From an uncultured Pseudoalteromonas sp. (GTDB taxonomy: Bacteria; Pseudomonadota; Gammaproteobacteria; Enterobacterales; Alteromonadaceae), in NCBI GenBank assembly GCA_947493455.1, contig CANLRB010000002.1, positions 124,001 through 188,000 on the forward strand: 64,000 nt of DNA, written 5' to 3'. Shown here piece by piece: positions 1 to 9,901 of the stretch. A model generated the notes under the pieces. The model ran no database searches. It had not been told where the DNA came from and saw only the letters and a program-made list of their open reading frames with translations. Position 1 is the stretch's first letter, and the number at the start of each line of letters is the position of its first letter. The position numbers and the translations under genes were made by a program.

Positions 1-94
1 AGGTGCATTCGAAATTTTTTTGTTTGAGAAATAAACAAATTAATTCACTGAGTTGTTTATCATCTTCAATTAAAAAAATGTGTTTTTTACTCAT
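1..94 (-). CDS. OmpR-type response regulator, N-terminal part only
   Basis: The first 31 codons of a gene that leaves the window on the left. The translation starts MSKKHIFLIEDDKQLSELI, the first beta strand and acidic pocket (E-D-D) of a CheY-like receiver domain, so this is a response regulator; the output domain is not visible. Its ATG overlaps the stop codon of the DUF3019 gene by 4 bases (ATGA), which indicates translational coupling. In related Alteromonadales a response regulator and histidine kinase follow DUF3019 and MipA genes, so a kinase is expected just outside the window (inference). Confidence 0.8.
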   Translation of the reverse strand, partial: MSKKHIFLIEDDKQLSELICLFLKQKNFECT

Positions 95-513
95 AAGCTC
101 CAACCAAACCGTCGTTTTCGGCGATATTTAGTCGGCTCATAATGTCCTATATGTAAGCTAGTTTGCGCAATTTGACGCTTCGATTTTTGCTCTACTAGGT
201 AAATATTAACCGACGAGCTCGCCTTTATTTGGATTCTATATTGATACTGTTTTTTACCGTGATAACAATAACTTTTAGCGGGTAAATGAGAAAAGTAAAG
301 ACAAACGTCAGTGGTATTTTCGAGTGTAAGTTCAATTTGTAGCGTGAGCTCACAGTTTTCACCTTTTTTTGCAGTAATACAACTTTTAGGTGAGACGTCA
401 ATACGAGGCTTTACCTCAGCTTGATTGTGCAATTGCGCAAAGCTAGAGTTTGAGGCCAATAAAATGGAAAAAGCGCAGAGGGGGATGATATTTTTTTTAT
501 TATTTTTCATCAT
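91..513 (-). CDS. DUF3019 family exported protein
   Basis: Exported protein of about 140 residues with an N-terminal signal peptide (MMKNNKKNIIPLCAFSILL, cleavage near SSFA-QL). It carries four cysteines, including SCITAKKGENC and the pair in VCLYF and SYCYH, a pattern I associate with DUF3019. The start at 513 is preferred because AGAGG lies upstream and the longer frame would run into the MipA gene. It lies 8 bases after the MipA/OmpV gene and overlaps the response regulator by 4 bases, so the three form an operon. The biochemical role is unknown; a periplasmic accessory to envelope stress sensing is a guess. Confidence 0.75.
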   Translation of the reverse strand: MMKNNKKNIIPLCAFSILLASNSSFAQLHNQAEVKPRIDVSPKSCITAKKGENCELTLQIELTLENTTDVCLYFSHLPAKSYCYHGKKQYQYRIQIKASSSVNIYLVEQKSKRQIAQTSLHIGHYEPTKYRRKRRFGWSL

Positions 514-521
514 ACCAACCT

Positions 522-1358
522 CTAAAAACGATAGTTTATGCCAATAAAACCGCTCCAATAGCCGGTTTCATCAATCAGGTATGAAGATTGATAGGTACTA
601 TCGAGTAGATGGCGAGATAAATTTGTATCAATTCCTAACCGTTCGTTAATCGGAATATAAAGTTTTAGTTTTATAAATGGGTTGATTGCTGCATCAATTT
701 TTTGGTCTTTTAAAGGATAGGGCTCCTCTTCAGGGCGCACTTCATAGTAGTAACTGGTTAAGTTATCGCTTTTATAGGTCGCACCGAGCTCGATTTCCAT
801 CAGAGCGCCGAGATACTCTTGTGTGATTGCCCAGCTAAGTTGCGTCTCATAGCCGTCATGTGTATTGAGAATGTCATATAAATGGGAAAACCGAAACGTG
901 CCATATTCATTGTAATAGGCACCGGCCAGCCCTGCTAAGTATGATAGTTCACGTTTGACATGCTCCCCTTCAATTACGGGCTTACCTGGTTTAGGTGGAA
1001 CGCGTCGACCTGTTGGTAATACATCGGTTAATAAAAATTTACTGAGACCGTCAAGTTCAAAAAAGAAGCCATCTTCATTAAACGAGCTATAGAGATCGAT
1101 ATAAAAATTTGGCGCTTCGTATAAGCTGTATCCCAATGAAAAGTCTTCGATATAAAAACGCTCACCATAATAACTAAAATTAGGTAATGCATAGGTCGTT
1201 ATATTACCCCTTCCAGCAACGGGATTTTGTATTCCCCCATAACCGAGTGAGATATCAAACTGATATTGTCCTACTGGCGCAAGAGGCTCATGTTGTTTGG
1301 CGTAAACAAGGCTGCATGTACTCGTTAGCAGCAAAAAAGAATATAAAACGTAGCGCAT
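522..1358 (-). CDS. MipA/OmpV family outer-membrane protein
   Basis: A 278-residue outer-membrane beta-barrel with a signal peptide (cleavage near LVYA-KQ). The alternating aromatic strands, a GYGGIQNPV segment near the mature N-terminus and a C-terminal WSGFIGINYRF ending in Phe are typical of MipA/OmpV proteins, which act as scaffolds or pores in the outer membrane. It is the first gene of a leftward operon with DUF3019 and a response regulator. That context suggests an envelope-responsive two-component locus rather than MipA's murein role. The family call is fairly sure; the substrate is unknown. Confidence 0.75.
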   Translation of the reverse strand: MRYVLYSFLLLTSTCSLVYAKQHEPLAPVGQYQFDISLGYGGIQNPVAGRGNITTYALPNFSYYGERFYIEDFSLGYSLYEAPNFYIDLYSSFNEDGFFFELDGLSKFLLTDVLPTGRRVPPKPGKPVIEGEHVKRELSYLAGLAGAYYNEYGTFRFSHLYDILNTHDGYETQLSWAITQEYLGALMEIELGATYKSDNLTSYYYEVRPEEEPYPLKDQKIDAAINPFIKLKLYIPINERLGIDTNLSRHLLDSTYQSSYLIDETGYWSGFIGINYRF

Positions 1359-1538
1359 AATTCAACTCAAAATTAATTGTATTCATTGTAACTGTTTTTA
1401 CTGGTTTGTTAACAGAGTGTACAAAACGCTACATTAAGTTATGACTAATAACCCTTGGTTATATGTTTAGATAATAATCATACATGCTGAATTTTTATTC
1501 TGTATGTGCGAATAAATATAATAAACAGGAGTAACCCA

Positions 1539-4500
1539 ATGAAGGTTAAAACAGTTGTAATTGCAGTTGCAGCAGCGCTTTACAGTGCTGGTGCAGCGTA
1601 TGCAGTTGTTCCTAAAGGTGGTGACTATGTGCACACCTTAGAAAAAATGAATGCGACCGCTGAAGACATCAAAAAGTTTAATAAAGATAATCAGTTTGGT
1701 GCACAAAGTAGCATGCTGCAAAATGATGGTTTAAATGTACAAATTAATCGTCAAGCGCAACGTTTTCAAAAAGAAGATGGCATCACAGGCGAGCATGTTT
1801 ATTTGGTACGCCTTAACAAAGCGCCCGTCACTATTGCTGCTAAGGATTCGCAGTCTGCGCTTGCTCAGTCCCTATCTGGTGTAAAAAGTGATGACAAGTT
1901 GTTCTCAAAAGGCAAAGCAACATTAACTCAAATTGCACACTATGAAGCCAGATTACGACAAGAGCAGCGCCTCGTCGCGCAAACCATCGATTCTCAGCTC
2001 GGCGGTAAAAAAATCAGGCATCAATTTACCAAAGCAATAAATGGTTTTTCAATGACGCTATCGCAAAATGAAGCCGAGCAGGTTTCTTTGATGGCCGGTG
2101 TCGCTCAAGTAATGCGCCTGAAAGATTATGAATTACTCTCAGATGAAGGTCCAAAGCACATTGGCGCCGATAAAGTTTGGAGCGGTGAAGCGCCGGTCTC
2201 TGGTGCTAAATATAAAGGCGAAGGCCAAATTATTGGTATTATTGATACCGGTGTGAATACGGATCACCCGTCATTTGCGGATATCGGCGATGATGGCTAT
2301 GACCACAATAACCCATGGGGTAAGGGGGTGTATGTTGGTGATTGTGTTGAAGATGCAGAATTAATTCAATGTAATGACAAATTAATTGGGGTGCGTTCAT
2401 ACAGCGCGATCACGGATAACTTTGAAGCAATGCGACCAGGTTGGCCGGCAATTGGTGAAGACTATCAGGGCCACGGGTCACATGTTGCGTCGACAGCGGC
2501 TGGTAATGTCATTTTAGATGCCCCTTTTTTACTACCAAATGCGGGTGAAAATGCCGACGGTGAAGTGATTAAAGAAGCCATGTTCCCAATGCTTTCAGGG
2601 GTTGCGCCACATGCCAATATTGTTTCTTATCAGGTCTGTAATCCGACCAACGACCAAGGGTTTAGAGGGTGTCCGGGTGAAGCGCTCGTGGCTGGTATTG
2701 AAGATGCAATTGCAGATGGCGTTGACGTCATTAACTTTTCTATTGGTGGTGCAGATTCGAACGTTTGGGCTGATGCGGTGCAATTGGCGTTTTTATCAGC
2801 GCGCGAAGCGGGCATAAGCGTTGCGGCAGCGGCTGGTAACAGTGGTCAAGCATGTGCGCAAGAATGTTTCGGCGCAATCGACAATTCATCGCCATGGCTT
2901 GCACAAGTTGCAGCCACGACGCATGGTCGTACGATTGCAGTAGAAACCGCTGTTGAATATGCCGGTTTTATTGATGATCAATTAGGTAATGAAGTACCGA
3001 GCTGGTCTGATATGGGGCTTGTTGGCGGTTCGATGAATAGCCAAGAAATGACAGGCGTTGTGGTTTGGGCCAAAGATTATCAAGATGTAGATGGTAACAA
3101 AGACTATAACGGTTATTGTACCGCTGAATATCCAGTTGGCACATTTGATAATTTTAAAGATGGTTCGCCAATTCCGGGCGCTGCTGACGGTTCAACGAAT
3201 GTATTTGTTGTTTGTCAACGCCATGATCCAAATGATCCGGCGGCCAATGCGCGTACAGCAAAAGTGGCCAACGTAAAAGCCGGTGGTGCTGATGGGTTTA
3301 TCATGTTTAACCGAGTAGCAGCGCAAGGTACACCATTAACTGAATACGAATTGCCGTCAGTGCATTTTACCAATGAGCAGTGGGAAGGTAAGTATGTTGG
3401 ATATAACCATCCTGACAACACTGACGGCCTAGAAGATTGGATTGATTCATATTCAGAAAAGGGGCACATGATCACCGTTAAACCGACTGTTATTGAACGT
3501 CGTGTTAATACAGATGATGCAGATTGGCTAGCGACATTCTCATCACGTGGTCCATCATTTTCGAATCGCGATGTAATGGCGCCGACATTGGCAGCGCCAG
3601 GCGTTAATATTTATGCGGCATATTCGGATGAGCAACCGTTTACCAGCAATCCATACGGTACAGACTACAATGCGATAAGTGGTACTTCAATGGCTTCGCC
3701 ACATGTTGCGGGTGCAATGGCGCTATTGCGTCAAGCTCACCCAGAATGGAGTGCGACAGAAATTCAATCAGCACTTTCGATGACGGCGGATAACGTTGTT
3801 AAATATCATCGCCTAAACGACGATAATGATGCCGTAGGGCACGCCGAAATTTATCGTGCTGGAGCTGGCCGTATCAACGTAAGTAACGCAGTTAAAGCTG
3901 GTTTAGTAATGGATGAAAGCGCTGAAAACTTTAAAGCGGCTGACCCAAATAATGGTGGTACACCGCACAAGCTGAATTTACCTAATTTGATTGACCTTGA
4001 TTGCAAGCCTGAGTGTCAATGGGTTCGAACTGTCAAAGCGACCCGTGATGGCAACTGGACAGTGGATGCTTCGTCAGCCAAAGTTTGGGCATATGATTTA
4101 CACGACCAAATTGAGCAGCAAGGTGGCGTAAGCATTGATGTATACCCACAAAGCTTTAGTTTAAAAGCGGGCGAGACGCAAACCATTGTTGTTAAAGCAT
4201 CGGTAATGGAAACCAAAGATATTTTCTCTAATGGTGAAGCAGAGCTTCATGCAAATATTCTATTTAAAGCAGATAACGCGGATATTCCAGATTCGCATTG
4301 GCCGGTCGCATTTAAGAACAATAATGGCGAATTGCCGCGTAAATTGGACATTGAAGCACGCGCTGATAACGACAGCTTTAAAGTAAGCAATATGGCGATG
4401 CCATTAGTTGACTCGCCTGTTGCGACAACTTATGGATTGACGAAAGCGACGCGCCTTGAGCTTGATTTAAAAATTGATGACGATAAAACGTTCCCATGGC

Positions 4501-6923
4501 GCTCGGGCGGTCAAAGCGATGACGTTAATCCTGAGGATATTCTCGATGACTCGACCCAGACTGTTTGGGTGAGCGTTCCAGAAAATACAAAACGTTTTGT
4601 GGTCCACGGTGAAGAATTAATTGGCGACTCACCGCGTAAAGGCAGTACCGTATTATATTCACCGCTTGTTTATGTAGGTAAAGACTATAATGGTAACGGC
4701 ATTGCGGATATGCAAGACGAAATTGTTTGTGTCTCTAACCATAAATGGTTTGATAATTTCTGTGATATCGCAGACCCTGAATCGGGCGAATATTGGACAG
4801 TTTTTTATAACAGCAACTACAGTGGTTATGAAGGCACGGTTGAGAAATGGGCTGCATCGTATGCGGTAGTACCAAATACGCCAGCAAGTAATTTAGATGC
4901 AAACCTTGTGGCTAATGGTGAAACTGCAGATTTAACTATTTCTTGGCAACAAGAAATGGACAAAGACGATATTTATTATGGTATGGTTGATGTTGGTTCA
5001 TCGAGTGTCAACAGTAATAATATTGGTCAAATCCCAGTTAAGCTTAAACGCGGTGATAACCGTGTTACAGTGGGTGTACCGCAAACGGGTGCTAATGTAG
5101 GCGATGAAATACCTGTTACCTTTGCATTAACGGCAAATAACTCGGGTATGGACAGAACTTTCTCAATTGAAGCACAGTTACCAGCCGGGTTAAGTGTAAA
5201 CCTTGATGATATCTATAGCTCAAATGATGATATTACTGAAGTGTCATTAGAAGGACGTACGGTAACGATTACCGGGGTACAGCAAGACACCTCAAAGGTT
5301 GAGCCTTCATATAAGATTACGACAAATATTTCAGACGAAATGTGTCGTATGCCGAATGTAGGTCAGGAAAATACTAATGGTTTCTTGAATTTGGCACAGT
5401 TTGGCATCATGCCGATTTTCAGTGGCTTTGATGAACGTAACAATGTGACTTCACGTCGCGGTATTGCGATCCCAACCGATGCGTTCTTCAACGGTGCTTA
5501 CAGTAACTACAAGTTGTATAACAACTATAAAGGAAACAATACAACGCGTGGCTTATTTAATATTCACGGTAATGGCTGGATTGATTTAGAAGGCGCTGGT
5601 ACTTTCTTCCCGACGTACTACCACTTACCATTTGATGGTTTCCCACACAGTATCTTAGCACCGCTATGGCGTGGTTGGGATGCCTATGATCCGCGTGGTT
5701 TTGATGATCCACGTAATAATGATGTCTTTGCTGTTGGCTTAAATGGCTATGACGAAGGAATTTCACTCGCGTCGACACAGTCGGGCATTGGTATTATTCA
5801 ATATTCAAATGCGAAAGACTATGGCGAGCCGCAATACGATCGTGCATCACGCAGTTATGTATGGCAAGAGCGTGATAATAACATTGATATGCAAGTTGTT
5901 TTTGATGTAAATACGAGCTTCGTAAAAGGAAAACCTGAAATCATTATGGCGTATAATGACATCGATTGGGCTGATACAAACAGCCGTGGTGTAATTGGTG
6001 TGAAAGGCTATAAAGGTATGATCGGGATCTTCGGTCCGCTCGAGATGGCCGCATTAGGCGAAGAATACGCATGGCAAGATGTGCAAAGCAAAGTGTCAAA
6101 CGACTTGCTTGTTTGTTATGACTATGTCGGTCCTGAGTCGTCGCAATTTGAAGTAACAGCTTGGACTAAAGTGACAGAGTCAGCGGCAGGTCAAGCATTG
6201 CAAATATCTGGTACTGCCAAAGTTGATGGTATGGCCGATATGCCAATTGCGCATCAAATTGCTGTATCGAGCAATATTTCAATGGGTGAATTAGGTGATG
6301 TCACCACAGTTGAAGAAACACCAGTGACGATTGATGTTATTTACGCTGACGAAACAATGACCAAAAATACCATTGTAGCGAGCGGTGAAGGCTTTACATT
6401 TAGTGTTGAGGAACACATGGCTGGTGGCCTTGTGACGTTAATGCCGAATAAGGACTTTATTGGTGAGACGAATGTCACTGTCACCGTTGCTGATATTGAT
6501 AATCCAAATGACGCAGTGAGTCGTGTCTTTACGATGACAGTGACAAACGTTGATGATGCGCCTGTTGCACAGGTTGCCGAAGCGAATATTACTATCACCG
6601 AAGGTGACACAGTGACACTTGATGCCAGCGCATCACATGATGTCGATGGTGATGCGATTAGCTATTTGTGGTCTGGTAATGGCACGATTTCCGATGAAAC
6701 TGCGGCTTCGACAACAGTATCAGGGTTAAGTGCGGGTTCTCACACCTTTACAGTGACCGTTTCAGATGGTGTGACTGAGGTGAGTGAAGAAGTAGTGGTA
6801 ACCGTAAACGCCAAAGTTGTTACAGCACCTGTTGAACGTAAAAAGTCTTCTTCAGGCAGCTTAATGTGGCTGTTATCTGGACTGTCTTTGCTCTTGGTAC
6901 GCCGTAAAAAGCACTCGGTTTAA
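1539..6923 (+). CDS. Giant subtilisin-like (S8) secreted protease with GlyGly-CTERM tail
   Basis: A 1,794-residue exported serine protease. The start at 1539 has an AGGAG site 7 bases upstream and gives a clean signal peptide (MKVKTVVIAVAAALYSAG). A propeptide-like region (about 75-195) precedes the S8 catalytic domain, with Asp236 (IIDTGVN), His312 (GHGSHVAS) and Ser717 (GTSMASPH). The long gap between His and Ser contains a PA-like insert. Beta-rich Ig/PKD-like domains follow (about 1600-1770). The C-terminus, SSSGSLMWLLSGLSLLLVRR, is a Gly/Ser linker, hydrophobic segment and basic tail, as in GlyGly-CTERM proteins processed by rhombosortase and exported by type II secretion. It is monocistronic, with a terminator 30 bases downstream. 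Confidence 0.93.
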   Translation: MKVKTVVIAVAAALYSAGAAYAVVPKGGDYVHTLEKMNATAEDIKKFNKDNQFGAQSSMLQNDGLNVQINRQAQRFQKEDGITGEHVYLVRLNKAPVTIAAKDSQSALAQSLSGVKSDDKLFSKGKATLTQIAHYEARLRQEQRLVAQTIDSQLGGKKIRHQFTKAINGFSMTLSQNEAEQVSLMAGVAQVMRLKDYELLSDEGPKHIGADKVWSGEAPVSGAKYKGEGQIIGIIDTGVNTDHPSFADIGDDGYDHNNPWGKGVYVGDCVEDAELIQCNDKLIGVRSYSAITDNFEAMRPGWPAIGEDYQGHGSHVASTAAGNVILDAPFLLPNAGENADGEVIKEAMFPMLSGVAPHANIVSYQVCNPTNDQGFRGCPGEALVAGIEDAIADGVDVINFSIGGADSNVWADAVQLAFLSAREAGISVAAAAGNSGQACAQECFGAIDNSSPWLAQVAATTHGRTIAVETAVEYAGFIDDQLGNEVPSWSDMGLVGGSMNSQEMTGVVVWAKDYQDVDGNKDYNGYCTAEYPVGTFDNFKDGSPIPGAADGSTNVFVVCQRHDPNDPAANARTAKVANVKAGGADGFIMFNRVAAQGTPLTEYELPSVHFTNEQWEGKYVGYNHPDNTDGLEDWIDSYSEKGHMITVKPTVIERRVNTDDADWLATFSSRGPSFSNRDVMAPTLAAPGVNIYAAYSDEQPFTSNPYGTDYNAISGTSMASPHVAGAMALLRQAHPEWSATEIQSALSMTADNVVKYHRLNDDNDAVGHAEIYRAGAGRINVSNAVKAGLVMDESAENFKAADPNNGGTPHKLNLPNLIDLDCKPECQWVRTVKATRDGNWTVDASSAKVWAYDLHDQIEQQGGVSIDVYPQSFSLKAGETQTIVVKASVMETKDIFSNGEAELHANILFKADNADIPDSHWPVAFKNNNGELPRKLDIEARADNDSFKVSNMAMPLVDSPVATTYGLTKATRLELDLKIDDDKTFPWRSGGQSDDVNPEDILDDSTQTVWVSVPENTKRFVVHGEELIGDSPRKGSTVLYSPLVYVGKDYNGNGIADMQDEIVCVSNHKWFDNFCDIADPESGEYWTVFYNSNYSGYEGTVEKWAASYAVVPNTPASNLDANLVANGETADLTISWQQEMDKDDIYYGMVDVGSSSVNSNNIGQIPVKLKRGDNRVTVGVPQTGANVGDEIPVTFALTANNSGMDRTFSIEAQLPAGLSVNLDDIYSSNDDITEVSLEGRTVTITGVQQDTSKVEPSYKITTNISDEMCRMPNVGQENTNGFLNLAQFGIMPIFSGFDERNNVTSRRGIAIPTDAFFNGAYSNYKLYNNYKGNNTTRGLFNIHGNGWIDLEGAGTFFPTYYHLPFDGFPHSILAPLWRGWDAYDPRGFDDPRNNDVFAVGLNGYDEGISLASTQSGIGIIQYSNAKDYGEPQYDRASRSYVWQERDNNIDMQVVFDVNTSFVKGKPEIIMAYNDIDWADTNSRGVIGVKGYKGMIGIFGPLEMAALGEEYAWQDVQSKVSNDLLVCYDYVGPESSQFEVTAWTKVTESAAGQALQISGTAKVDGMADMPIAHQIAVSSNISMGELGDVTTVEETPVTIDVIYADETMTKNTIVASGEGFTFSVEEHMAGGLVTLMPNKDFIGETNVTVTVADIDNPNDAVSRVFTMTVTNVDDAPVAQVAEANITITEGDTVTLDASASHDVDGDAISYLWSGNGTISDETAASTTVSGLSAGSHTFTVTVSDGVTEVSEEVVVTVNAKVVTAPVERKKSSSGSLMWLLSGLSLLLVRRKKHSV

Positions 6924-6949
6924 TATGTTATTGAAGTAACTAAGTATCT

Positions 6950-6976
6950 TAAAGGGCCGAAAGGCCCTTTTTTACA
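6950..6976 (+). terminator. Rho-independent terminator of the subtilase gene
   Basis: AAAGGGCC and GGCCCTTT pair around a short GAAA-type loop and are followed by a run of T. It lies about 30 bases after the protease stop codon. Confidence 0.85.
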
Positions 6977-7044
6977 GGTAAGACCTTTTATTATTTCGTT
7001 TGGTGATATAATCACCTGCTCACTCACGAGGTAGTAATCAAAAT

Positions 7045-7746
7045 ATGTTAAGTAGTTTTTATCAACAATCAGCTGACACCATCTCCTTTTCACGCGAACA
7101 AGGCAGCCGTTTTGCAAAGCTTATTGCAGATGACTTTAACCCATTGCATGACCACGACGCGAAGAAATTCTGCGTACCAGGCGATTTATTGTTTTCATTA
7201 GTACTTAATAAATATGGTGTAAGCAAAAAAATGCACTTTACTTTTTCGGGTATGGTTGATGAAAACGTAAACCTAACCCTACCTGAAGGTGCAAACGAAT
7301 TTGATTTGAGCGATGGTGATAAAATTTATTTAACCGTAAAACGTGACGGTGAATCATCGACTTGTCAAAACTTAACTGAAAACTTAATTAAAAATTACGT
7401 AGAATTTTCAGGAAAAACTTTTCCACATGTGATTATTCCATTAATGGGTGAGCAAGAAGTCATGATTAACCCATCACGTCCGATGGTCATTTATGAATCT
7501 ATGTCAATTGACCTAGAGCGCCTAGATATCGTATCGCCGAGCTTGGAGTTTCTAGAACCTGAATTTGAACTCAAGGGCAAGCGCGGTAAGATTACGCTGC
7601 CATTTGTTTTTAAAGATGGCGACAAAGTGATTGGAACGGGTGAGAAAAACATGTTGGTATCGGGAATTCGTACCTATTGCCAAGAAACCGTTGATGACCT
7701 AATTGATTTTTATAATCAGCGTAAGCGTGATTTGAAGCCAGCTTAA
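7045..7746 (+). CDS. DUF3581 family protein
   Basis: A soluble 233-residue protein without signal peptide or membrane segment. Near the N-terminus it has DDFNPLHDHDAKKFCVPGDL, which resembles the NPxH...PG active-site helix region of hotdog-fold (MaoC-like) hydratases and thioesterases. This matches my memory of DUF3581, a gammaproteobacterial family of unknown function. It stands alone between two terminators. A hotdog-type acyl-binding role is inference only. Confidence 0.75.
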   Translation: MLSSFYQQSADTISFSREQGSRFAKLIADDFNPLHDHDAKKFCVPGDLLFSLVLNKYGVSKKMHFTFSGMVDENVNLTLPEGANEFDLSDGDKIYLTVKRDGESSTCQNLTENLIKNYVEFSGKTFPHVIIPLMGEQEVMINPSRPMVIYESMSIDLERLDIVSPSLEFLEPEFELKGKRGKITLPFVFKDGDKVIGTGEKNMLVSGIRTYCQETVDDLIDFYNQRKRDLKPA

Positions 7747-7777
7747 TAAGAGTTGGTATAAAATTAGATATAAAAAA

Positions 7778-7802
7778 AGCGAGCCATTTTAGATGCTCGC
7801 TT
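7778..7802. terminator. Bidirectional terminator
   Basis: AAGCGAGC and GCTCGCTT form an 8-bp stem with a 9-base loop, with A-rich sequence before and T-rich sequence after. It can end transcription of the DUF3581 gene from the left and of the small protein gene from the right. Confidence 0.85.
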
Positions 7803-7810
7803 TTTTTATT

Positions 7811-7978
7811 TTAGCCTTTTATTAACCAAGCTAAAAAGCGCCGTGCGTCTGTTTTATTTGCAAACAGTTGACGTTTATTACCTTGCTTATCGGCAAAAAT
7901 AACTTTACGTTGGTTTATTGAAATTGAATTGACGGGGTGCGTCACTTCAATATCTGAACCTTGATATTGGTAAGTCAT
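7811..7978 (-). CDS. Small conserved-type hypothetical protein (55 aa)
   Basis: The start MTYQYQGSD at 7978 is preferred over a longer frame because an AAGAG-type ribosome site lies upstream. The product is a 55-residue basic cytosolic protein ending in ARRFLAWLIKG. It looks like a real small protein (good codon use, own ribosome site, shared terminator), but I do not recognise the family. A perfect 15-bp inverted repeat lies about 100 bases upstream of its start. Confidence 0.55.
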   Translation of the reverse strand: MTYQYQGSDIEVTHPVNSISINQRKVIFADKQGNKRQLFANKTDARRFLAWLIKG

Positions 7979-8074
7979 AATTATCACTCTTAAATAATTG
8001 ATATTAAGAGCGTTGGCGAATTTGGGATCACCGTGCAAAGGTCGCCGTTGCCCTTGCGTTATCGCGTTTGTAAA

Positions 8075-8106
8075 CGCTTCTGTACTTTTTCAAAAGTACA
8101 GAAGCG
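8075..8106. repeat. Perfect 15-bp inverted repeat between MCP and small-protein genes
   Basis: CGCTTCTGTACTTTT and its exact complement are separated by only two bases (TC). There is no strong T tract on the exit side. It follows the chemoreceptor stop by about 25 bases. It may be a terminator-like hairpin for that gene or a regulatory site for the 55-aa gene. Confidence 0.7.
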
Positions 8107-8129
8107 GAAATTTACCTTAAAATTGCGCG

Positions 8130-9785
8130 TTAGTCAAACAATTCTATTTCTTGATGGTCTAAGTTACCGGTTAGTTTTTCAACCATTACATTGAGGTCTC
8201 GGCTAGCGTTTGCAACAGCACTGCTCACTCGATCGCTTTCGGCGAGCGAGCGGTAATTGTCTGAGACTCGATGTAACTGCTCTAATGTTTCATTAAGTTC
8301 TTGGGTGATGGTCATTTGTTTGCCGGCAGCGCTGGCAACTTCTTGGTTTAGTGAAGCCATATTCCCCATCTCGTTTGAGATATTGGTTAGAGATGCTTGA
8401 GCATGTTCGGTTTGCTCTGCATTTTTAGTGGTGATTTTTACCTCTTCAGCCATAGCATTTACCGCCTGTTGCGCAGAACCTTGTAAGGTTGTGATAATCG
8501 TATTGATATTGTGTGTCGATTCTTGTGTTTTGGTTGCCAATGTCCGTACTTCATCGGCAACCACTGCGAATCCACGGCCTGCTTCGCCAGCTCTTGCGGC
8601 CTCTATAGCCGCATTGAGTGCAAGCAAGTTTGTCTGCTCGGCAATTCCCTCAATGACATCAAGCACGCCACTGACATCGCCCGCTTGTTGTTCGAGTTCT
8701 TGAATTATTTCGGTGGTACGTTCGACTTCAGTGACCAGTGTGTGCATGTCTTTTGCAGACGCATCAATTTGATCGCTGCAACTATTCGACATATCCATCA
8801 CCGTATGGGTCGAATTCATCGCCATTTGACTGTGATGTTCTAATTCACCAGCAATCGAAATTAATCCGTGAATTATTTTTTCCATGGTTTGGCTGCAGGC
8901 GACTTGCTCTTTGGCGCCATCAGATATTTGCTCCGCCACAATATTCAATTCACTAAATGCGTCTTCTACTTCTGACTTCACCACCGAGATGCTTGATACT
9001 GCATCGACAATGTGGCTCTTAATTTCAACGCAGGCATCGCGCAGCTTACCGAGTTCATCATTATGTGGGTATTTTATGTCGATATCATATTTGCCGTGCG
9101 ATATTTGAATTGTGTCATCAATGATTTGGTTAAGTGGGTTAATTACTTTTTTATTAAAGAGATAAATTATCAATCCAACCACACACAGTGAAATGATAAA
9201 GCTCAGGGCCGGCAAAATGGTTATCACAGTTTGTTGTTGTTGCTTTATTTGTTTTTGATTGGCTGAAGCTGTGTTGGCAATATTAAGTTTTATTTCTTCA
9301 AGCGCTTTACTAAACGGTTTATCAATACCTTGCACATGTTGGTCTGCTAGCTCGGCACTTCGCTGCGCTTGATAGAGATCAAAACCAGCAGTATATTGTT
9401 GATTGAGTTGGCTATGTGATTGTTGTAATTGTGTTAATTTATCCGCTAACTGTGGCGTGACTTTGTGATCCGTCTTTATTTGGTTAAGTAAAGAGCTGAC
9501 TTCGCTTGCATAGGCATTAAATTCTCGCCAGTACTTATTTGCATTGTCTGCCGTTTGTCCTCGAATTAAAATGTTTTTCCACGCTTGTACCTGATCTTTA
9601 AATGCGACTTTTGCTTGTGCGATCAATATACTCTTTTGCATGTCATGTTGAATAATATGATCGGATCGCATCAACAATGATTGCAATTTGAAAATGCTGA
9701 AAAAGGTACACAACAATATTAATGTGATGCCAACTATAACGGGGACCGTAATTTTTTGACGAATATTCATAAAAGCTCTGCTCAT
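8130..9785 (-). CDS. Methyl-accepting chemotaxis protein
   Basis: A 551-residue inner-membrane chemoreceptor. Transmembrane helix 1 spans about 12-33 and helix 2 about 187-210. They flank a periplasmic region of about 150 residues rich in helix-forming heptads, consistent with a four-helix-bundle sensor. A HAMP domain follows (211-265), then a long cytoplasmic coiled coil whose signalling hairpin includes [19 protein letters not shown] and [15 protein letters not shown]. That hairpin binds CheA and CheW and controls flagellar rotation. Met6 (9770) is an alternative start. The ligand cannot be predicted. The gene is divergent from the DUF3087 gene. Confidence 0.95.
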   Translation of the reverse strand: MSRAFMNIRQKITVPVIVGITLILLCTFFSIFKLQSLLMRSDHIIQHDMQKSILIAQAKVAFKDQVQAWKNILIRGQTADNANKYWREFNAYASEVSSLLNQIKTDHKVTPQLADKLTQLQQSHSQLNQQYTAGFDLYQAQRSAELADQHVQGIDKPFSKALEEIKLNIANTASANQKQIKQQQQTVITILPALSFIISLCVVGLIIYLFNKKVINPLNQIIDDTIQISHGKYDIDIKYPHNDELGKLRDACVEIKSHIVDAVSSISVVKSEVEDAFSELNIVAEQISDGAKEQVACSQTMEKIIHGLISIAGELEHHSQMAMNSTHTVMDMSNSCSDQIDASAKDMHTLVTEVERTTEIIQELEQQAGDVSGVLDVIEGIAEQTNLLALNAAIEAARAGEAGRGFAVVADEVRTLATKTQESTHNINTIITTLQGSAQQAVNAMAEEVKITTKNAEQTEHAQASLTNISNEMGNMASLNQEVASAAGKQMTITQELNETLEQLHRVSDNYRSLAESDRVSSAVANASRDLNVMVEKLTGNLDHQEIELFD

Positions 9786-9901
9786 AGTTACTGCTGTTAA
9801 TTTTTGTGTAAAAATGGCAATTTGTCGAATCGAGATTGCGATAAATATTGGGAGGGTTACAATAGCGCCTTATATTTTTGAGTTTGATTTGTAGATAGTT
9901 T

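Noticed and set aside
2595-3475. Several 60-90 codon frames inside the subtilase gene on both strands
   Set aside because: They overlap a clear, complete protease frame, have no ribosome sites and no recognisable sequence.
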